In this document: positions 5,700 to 8,022 of the stretch, piece after piece
Position numbering within the stretch: the stretch's first letter is position 1
Layout of the letters: every line of letters begins with the position of its first letter
Program-made: the position numbers and the translations under genes
Notes under the pieces: generated by a model
What the model was told of the DNA's origin: nothing
The model's input: only the letters and a program-made list of their open reading frames with translations
The model's database searches: none
NCBI GenBank assembly: GCA_021797415.1
Contig: JAJZZT010000392.1
Coordinates: 1 to 8,022 of the forward strand
Source: Bacillota bacterium
GTDB lineage: Bacteria > Bacillota > Bacilli > Alicyclobacillales > SLC66
Length of the DNA: 8,022 nt
Direction of reading: 5' to 3'

Positions 5700-6845
5700 T
5701 CACGGCAAACGCATAACACTCCATTTTAATCCACCATCTACGGATCGGACTACAGTGTTAGAGATGATATTATAGCTCAGTATTGCCCAGCCGCTCTCTG
5801 GAGTGATAAACTGCAAATCCCGCAGTGTCCCGTGGGTATGGATGATTCCGTTGTGTCTCCATGAGATACCGCGGTTATGGGAGATGATGAGTTCATCCGA
5901 CGTGGAGATCCATCCTGAATTGCCCGCCACAGACCACGAGATCATCCGAGAAGAGGTATGGATACTTGGCACCCATGTTCTTCCCGCGTCGTTTGACACA
6001 TACCACACCGTCTGGGTTTTCCCCGCTCCAAGTGGCAACAGTCCGAATCCGGATGAAGATATTCTCGGGATATGAATCTGCAACTCGGATGACTTCAGAG
6101 CTGGCGCCAGAGGAATCCCGATGCTACTCCACCGCCTCCCCCCGTCAAGACTACCATAGAGCCATGTGGCGCCTAACGTATTCCACCCGCCATTCATCCA
6201 TCCCCGATCAACATTCAGGAATGAGATGCCGAACTTTAATCCGGCAAGTGGGAGGCCACTAGAAGAATCATGCGATGTAGAGGCGATTCGGCTCCATTCT
6301 CTACCGCCATCGCTTGTATGCAGAATATGGACGGACTGTATTCCTGATGCGGCCGCACCCTGTTGGAGGATCCATCCCTGTGCAAACGTTGGAAAGCTGA
6401 TATCCTCTCTTGCTGTGACCGAAGGCAATCGAGTTTTCCCCCACGACTTACCCCCGTTGGTCGTCCGCCATAACGAGCGGCCGTTCACCAGAAGATAGCC
6501 GTCATTAAGATTGAAAAAACGGAACCAAAATAGCCCCTGCTGCTTGCCAACTGAAACTTTGGTAACCCGCGTCCAATTCTGCCCCCCGTCGCTGGTGCGG
6601 TAGATCGTGGCAGATCCGTTCCCGCCCAGGGCGGGATTTGACTCAATGGCAACAAAAACTTTGGTGGGCGATACAGCTTGTAGAGCTATCACGATCCGGT
6701 CATTTGGTAAACTTGCAGTTTCATGAATTGTCACGTCCGAATGAGAAGTCTGATGACGAGACGTTGCAGATAAATTCCCGCTACCGACGAGGACGCCTGG
6801 AGTCATCATTAGTAATGCAGGCAGGATAAGCTCCTTCAAATACAC
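5700..6845 (-). CDS. Exported Asp-box (BNR) beta-propeller protein, Ycf48-like
   Basis: This is a 381-residue protein. A hydrophobic N-terminus (about 3-27, one early Lys) looks like a signal peptide or anchor. Seven Asp-box (S/T-x-D-x-G-x-x-W) motifs follow at about 85-91, 129-135, 178-184, 233-239, 285-291, 323-329 and 369-375. They include SDGGQNW, TNGGKSW, SDGGREW and VDGGLKW, consistent with a seven-bladed propeller. Related folds are sialidases, Ycf48/HCF136 photosystem II assembly factors and VPS10-type repeats. No sialidase catalytic set was recognised, so a binding or scaffolding role outside the membrane is more likely. The GTG start at 6845 is the first in frame after a stop codon. 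AAAGGAG lies 12 bases upstream, slightly far, and a TTG two codons on is possible. Codon use looks more AT-rich than in the kinase gene, hinting at a different origin. Confidence 0.82.
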   Translation of the reverse strand: MYLKELILPALLMMTPGVLVGSGNLSATSRHQTSHSDVTIHETASLPNDRIVIALQAVSPTKVFVAIESNPALGGNGSATIYRTSDGGQNWTRVTKVSVGKQQGLFWFRFFNLNDGYLLVNGRSLWRTTNGGKSWGKTRLPSVTAREDISFPTFAQGWILQQGAAASGIQSVHILHTSDGGREWSRIASTSHDSSSGLPLAGLKFGISFLNVDRGWMNGGWNTLGATWLYGSLDGGRRWSSIGIPLAPALKSSELQIHIPRISSSGFGLLPLGAGKTQTVWYVSNDAGRTWVPSIHTSSRMISWSVAGNSGWISTSDELIISHNRGISWRHNGIIHTHGTLRDLQFITPESGWAILSYNIISNTVVRSVDGGLKWSVMRLP

Positions 6846-6905
6846 GGAGGATTATCACTCCTTTATTCCAAAAGGTGGTCTAATCGCGCAATCGCTCTGC
6901 GAGTT

Positions 6906-6914
6906 TGGTAGAAT
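6906..6914 (+). promoter_or_regulatory. Extended -10 promoter of small peptide gene, copy 2
   Basis: TG-G-TAGAAT, identical to copy 1, with a conserved upstream block TCGCTCTGCGAGTT. It lies just upstream of the divergent Asp-box gene start, so the two transcription units face away from each other. Confidence 0.6.
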
Positions 6915-6983
6915 GATCCTCGGAAGGGTGTTGCAACACTTCTGCCTTTCCTCCTACGTCTTTGACGGAAGGAGGTGAGGGGA

Positions 6984-7148
6984 GTGCGTTTTGTCGAACT
7001 GTTGATCGGTCTGCAAACCGCGTTGGTGCTGCTTGCAGCGGCGATGATGCAGTACGCCGCCACCGCAGAGAAGCGCGGGGCAGACCGTGACAATAGGGAG
7101 AAAACGCGAAGAAACGGCCACGGCGGCAACCGTAAAGACCGTTCCTAG
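6984..7148 (+). CDS. Small membrane peptide, candidate type I toxin, copy 2
   Basis: This encodes 54 residues: a hydrophobic helix at about 3-28 (VELLIGLQTALVLLAAAMM) and a basic tail. The GTG start has GGAGG with 8 bases of spacing. Thirteen residues differ from copy 1. The helix and the AEK(R)xADRD segment are nearly constant, and eight of the thirteen changes fall at residues 37-52, where the antisense hairpin overlaps. Leu11 becomes Gln in mid-helix, a notable change in a membrane segment that could alter activity. The same antisense promoter and terminator arrangement as copy 1 is present. The toxin role is inferred from architecture, and the precise family is not recognised. Confidence 0.78.
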   Translation: MRFVELLIGLQTALVLLAAAMMQYAATAEKRGADRDNREKTRRNGHGGNRKDRS

Positions 7149-7202
7149 GTTTCCCGGCGGAAGGGCTGGTTCTTTTCCCAGCCAACGCCCCTCCGCTTTT
7201 AC
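7101..7202 (-). ncRNA. Predicted antisense antitoxin RNA, copy 2
   Basis: Expected to start near 7202 from the promoter at 7209-7237, it passes through hairpin 1 (7157-7196) and hairpin 2 (7110-7146) and ends near the U-tract at 7104-7101. Relative to copy 1, the substitutions creating A-C or C-A mismatches on the plus strand (7162/7191, 7112/7144, 7118/7138) become U-G or G-U wobbles on this strand. That supports a functional minus-strand RNA. The 3' end is approximate. Confidence 0.6.
7157..7200 (+). terminator. Terminator hairpin of small peptide gene, copy 2
   Basis: GCGGAAGGGC (7157-7166) pairs with GCCCCTCCGC (7187-7196) with one A-C mismatch, and four T follow (7197-7200). It begins 8 bases after the stop codon, as in copy 1. 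The T-run is better than in copy 1, the stem slightly worse. Confidence 0.7.
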
Positions 7203-7208
7203 AGTATG

Positions 7209-7237
7209 ATCGTAACACATCCCTCGTACTCCGACAA
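7209..7237 (-). promoter_or_regulatory. Antisense promoter, copy 2
   Basis: On the minus strand, TTGTCG (7237-7232) and TACGAT (7214-7209) are 17 bp apart, with TG one base upstream of the -10. The boxes and spacing are identical to copy 1, whereas the spacer differs at several bases. Confidence 0.65.
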
Positions 7238-7307
7238 TGCCCATTTCCGGAACCGTTTCACTCCCGAAAATCGCCGCAGAGATTGTTCTTTTCGAATGGA
7301 GGCGACC

Positions 7308-7826
7308 ATGAAACGAACAGGAATGATCACAATTGCAATAGCCGTACTAATGGGAGTCGGGTGGGGCGTTTTTCGTATTTTTCCGCGGAACGTTTCTTTA
7401 TCGCTCAGAGGTGTTGAATATCAACTCGGATCAAAGAGATATGGTGTAAAACCTGTGGTTTTGCGACTGAGTGGAACACTGCACACATCTCTTTGGGGGG
7501 TAAAAACCTTTTCCGGAACGCTGTCGATTGCAGGGGCGACAGTCCAGAATAAAGACAACGGAAGACATCTGGACATCGGATTCTCCTCCGGACTTGGATC
7601 AATCTCTTACCTTAATCGAAATCCTTTCACTTATTACTATTACACCTATGGCACGATCTTTACTAATCAAGGATTCAACACGTTCACCATCACCGTCTAT
7701 CCGCACAATGGCTGGGGATGGAATTCGACAAACGGTTTGATGATATCGGCTCCGGCTCAAACACGGACGCAGGCCCTTCAAATATCGAATACGCTAACGA
7801 AAAAATTTTTTGATTATCCCTTGTAG
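7308..7826 (+). CDS. Membrane-anchored or exported protein of unknown function
   Basis: This is a 172-residue protein I do not recognise by name. Residues 1-25 form a signal anchor or signal peptide (MKRTG then a hydrophobic run). The rest is beta-rich and presumably outside the membrane. The pattern LRLSGTLHTSLWGVKTFSGTLSIAG (about 52-76) and the ending GLMISAPAQTRTQALQISNTL (143-163) recall small extracytoplasmic proteins common in Bacillus that share an 'F-x-G-T-x-x-I' core. That resemblance is from memory and tentative. The ATG at 7308 is chosen because GGAGG lies 7 bases upstream. The longer frame from 7206 starts inside the antisense promoter region. The stop codon TAG touches the terminal repeat of the downstream element, so the C-terminus may have been set by that insertion. 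Confidence 0.75.
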   Translation: MKRTGMITIAIAVLMGVGWGVFRIFPRNVSLSLRGVEYQLGSKRYGVKPVVLRLSGTLHTSLWGVKTFSGTLSIAGATVQNKDNGRHLDIGFSSGLGSISYLNRNPFTYYYYTYGTIFTNQGFNTFTITVYPHNGWGWNSTNGLMISAPAQTRTQALQISNTLTKKFFDYPL

Positions 7827-7869
7827 AGCCTGTTCAAAAAGTGGGCAGGTAAGACCCACGCAGTGCAAA

Positions 7870-7917
7870 GGGACATGGGATAAACCGAGTGTGCAGTGGA
7901 TGTTATCCCATGTCCCC
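7870..7917. repeat. Inverted GGGACATGGGATAA hairpin inside the element
   Basis: GGGACATGGGATAA (7870-7883) and its exact inverse complement (7903-7916) form a 14-bp stem with a 19-base loop. The unit interrupts the alignment of this element with the one at 3251-3402, so it looks like a separate inserted palindrome. Confidence 0.7.
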
Positions 7918-7944
7918 TTGGAAGCAGCCAGAAATGCGGACCTA

Positions 7945-7964
7945 GGGGACATGGGATAAAGTCC
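7945..7964 (+). repeat. GGGGACATGGGATAA-family repeat
   Basis: GGGGACATGGGATAAAGTCC is another direct copy of the family, matching the inverse complement of 3431-3452 except for GG in place of TG at the centre. It is followed by TTTGCAGGCGC, recalling GCTGCAGGCGC after the copy at the left window edge. Confidence 0.65.
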
Positions 7965-7988
7965 TCTTTGCAGGCGCAATGGTTCCAC

Positions 7989-8022
7989 ATTTCGTGTCCG
8001 AGGCTCTAATCGGACACGAAAT
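7989..8022. repeat. 13-bp perfect inverted repeat at the window edge
   Basis: ATTTCGTGTCCGA (7989-8001) and TCGGACACGAAAT (8010-8022) form a perfect 13-bp stem with an 8-base loop. The structure reaches the last base, so the stem may be longer. It could be a terminator or another mobile-element palindrome; the sequence after it is not available. Confidence 0.7.

Larger units (their letters stand above)
6868..7283. repeat. Toxin-antitoxin-like module, copy 2 of a direct duplication
   Basis: This is the diverged counterpart of 3502-3910, in the same orientation. Functional elements (extended -10, Shine-Dalgarno, peptide frame, terminator hairpin, antisense -35 and -10) are kept. Loops, spacers and synonymous sites have drifted. 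The leader carries an extra palindrome, GTGTTGCAACAC, at 6928-6939. Confidence 0.9.
7826..8022. mobile_element. Partial MITE-like element, left end, continuing beyond the window
   Basis: The end GAGCCTGTTCAAAAAGTGGG and the following GCAGGTAAGA match the left part of the element at 3251-3402, and CAGAAATGCGGACC recurs at 7929-7942. Compared with that element, this copy carries an extra ~50-bp hairpin (7870-7917) and a further repeat unit (7945-7964). The right end is not in the window. No transposase frame is visible. Confidence 0.6.

Noticed and set aside
7870..7964. CRISPR-like array from three repeats near the right end
   Set aside because: The repeats are in mixed orientation with unequal spacing, and there are no regular spacers or cas genes.
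7794..7988. 64-residue minus-strand frame
   Set aside because: It translates the element's terminal repeat and hairpins. Its resemblance to the frame at 3153-3398 reflects the shared repeat DNA.

Overview
The window suggests a moderately GC-rich, spore-forming Bacillota, perhaps of the Alicyclobacillaceae. The hints are strong GGAGG-type ribosome binding sites with GTG and ATG starts, a histidine kinase with a sporulation-kinase-like core, a YdjI-type SPFH protein, and type I toxin-antitoxin architecture of the Bacillus kind. The genus is an inference. No rRNA, tRNA or CRISPR array was seen.

Layout. (1) Positions 52-2886, minus strand: a small Hsp20-like (alpha-crystallin) protein followed by a large membrane histidine kinase (seven-helix MHYT sensor, two PAS domains, HisKA, HATPase). 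Two 12-bp palindromes spaced 20 bp apart lie between them. No response regulator is present. (2) Positions 2887-3500: no gene. It holds nested inverted-repeat elements: a ~150-bp MITE-like element with perfect 18-bp terminal repeats, inside a larger interval bounded by inverted GGGGACATGTGATAA repeats. (3) Positions 3502-3910: a module with a 54-residue basic single-helix peptide gene and a convergent antisense promoter over its 3' end, which looks like a type I toxin-antitoxin locus. (4) Positions 4055-5457: a two-gene operon, an SPFH/band-7 protein and a translationally coupled coiled-coil protein, closed by an intrinsic terminator. (5) Positions 5458-5699: no convincing gene, one orphan terminal repeat. 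(6) Positions 5700-6845, minus strand: an exported seven-Asp-box beta-propeller protein. (7) Positions 6868-7283: a second, diverged copy of the toxin-antitoxin module. (8) Positions 7308-7826: a membrane-anchored protein of unknown function whose stop codon abuts a second MITE-like end. (9) Positions 7826-8022: that element's left part, with large hairpins, running out of the window.

The most interesting content is the pair of toxin-antitoxin-like modules, absent from any list of longer ORFs because each peptide is only 54 residues. Both copies keep an extended -10 promoter, a consensus Shine-Dalgarno and a 3' terminator hairpin. Both also keep an opposing promoter with exactly 17 bp between its boxes. 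The predicted antisense RNA is about 100 nt with two hairpins. In copy 2 all three stem substitutions that break pairing on the plus strand become G-U wobbles on the minus strand, which suggests selection on the antisense RNA.
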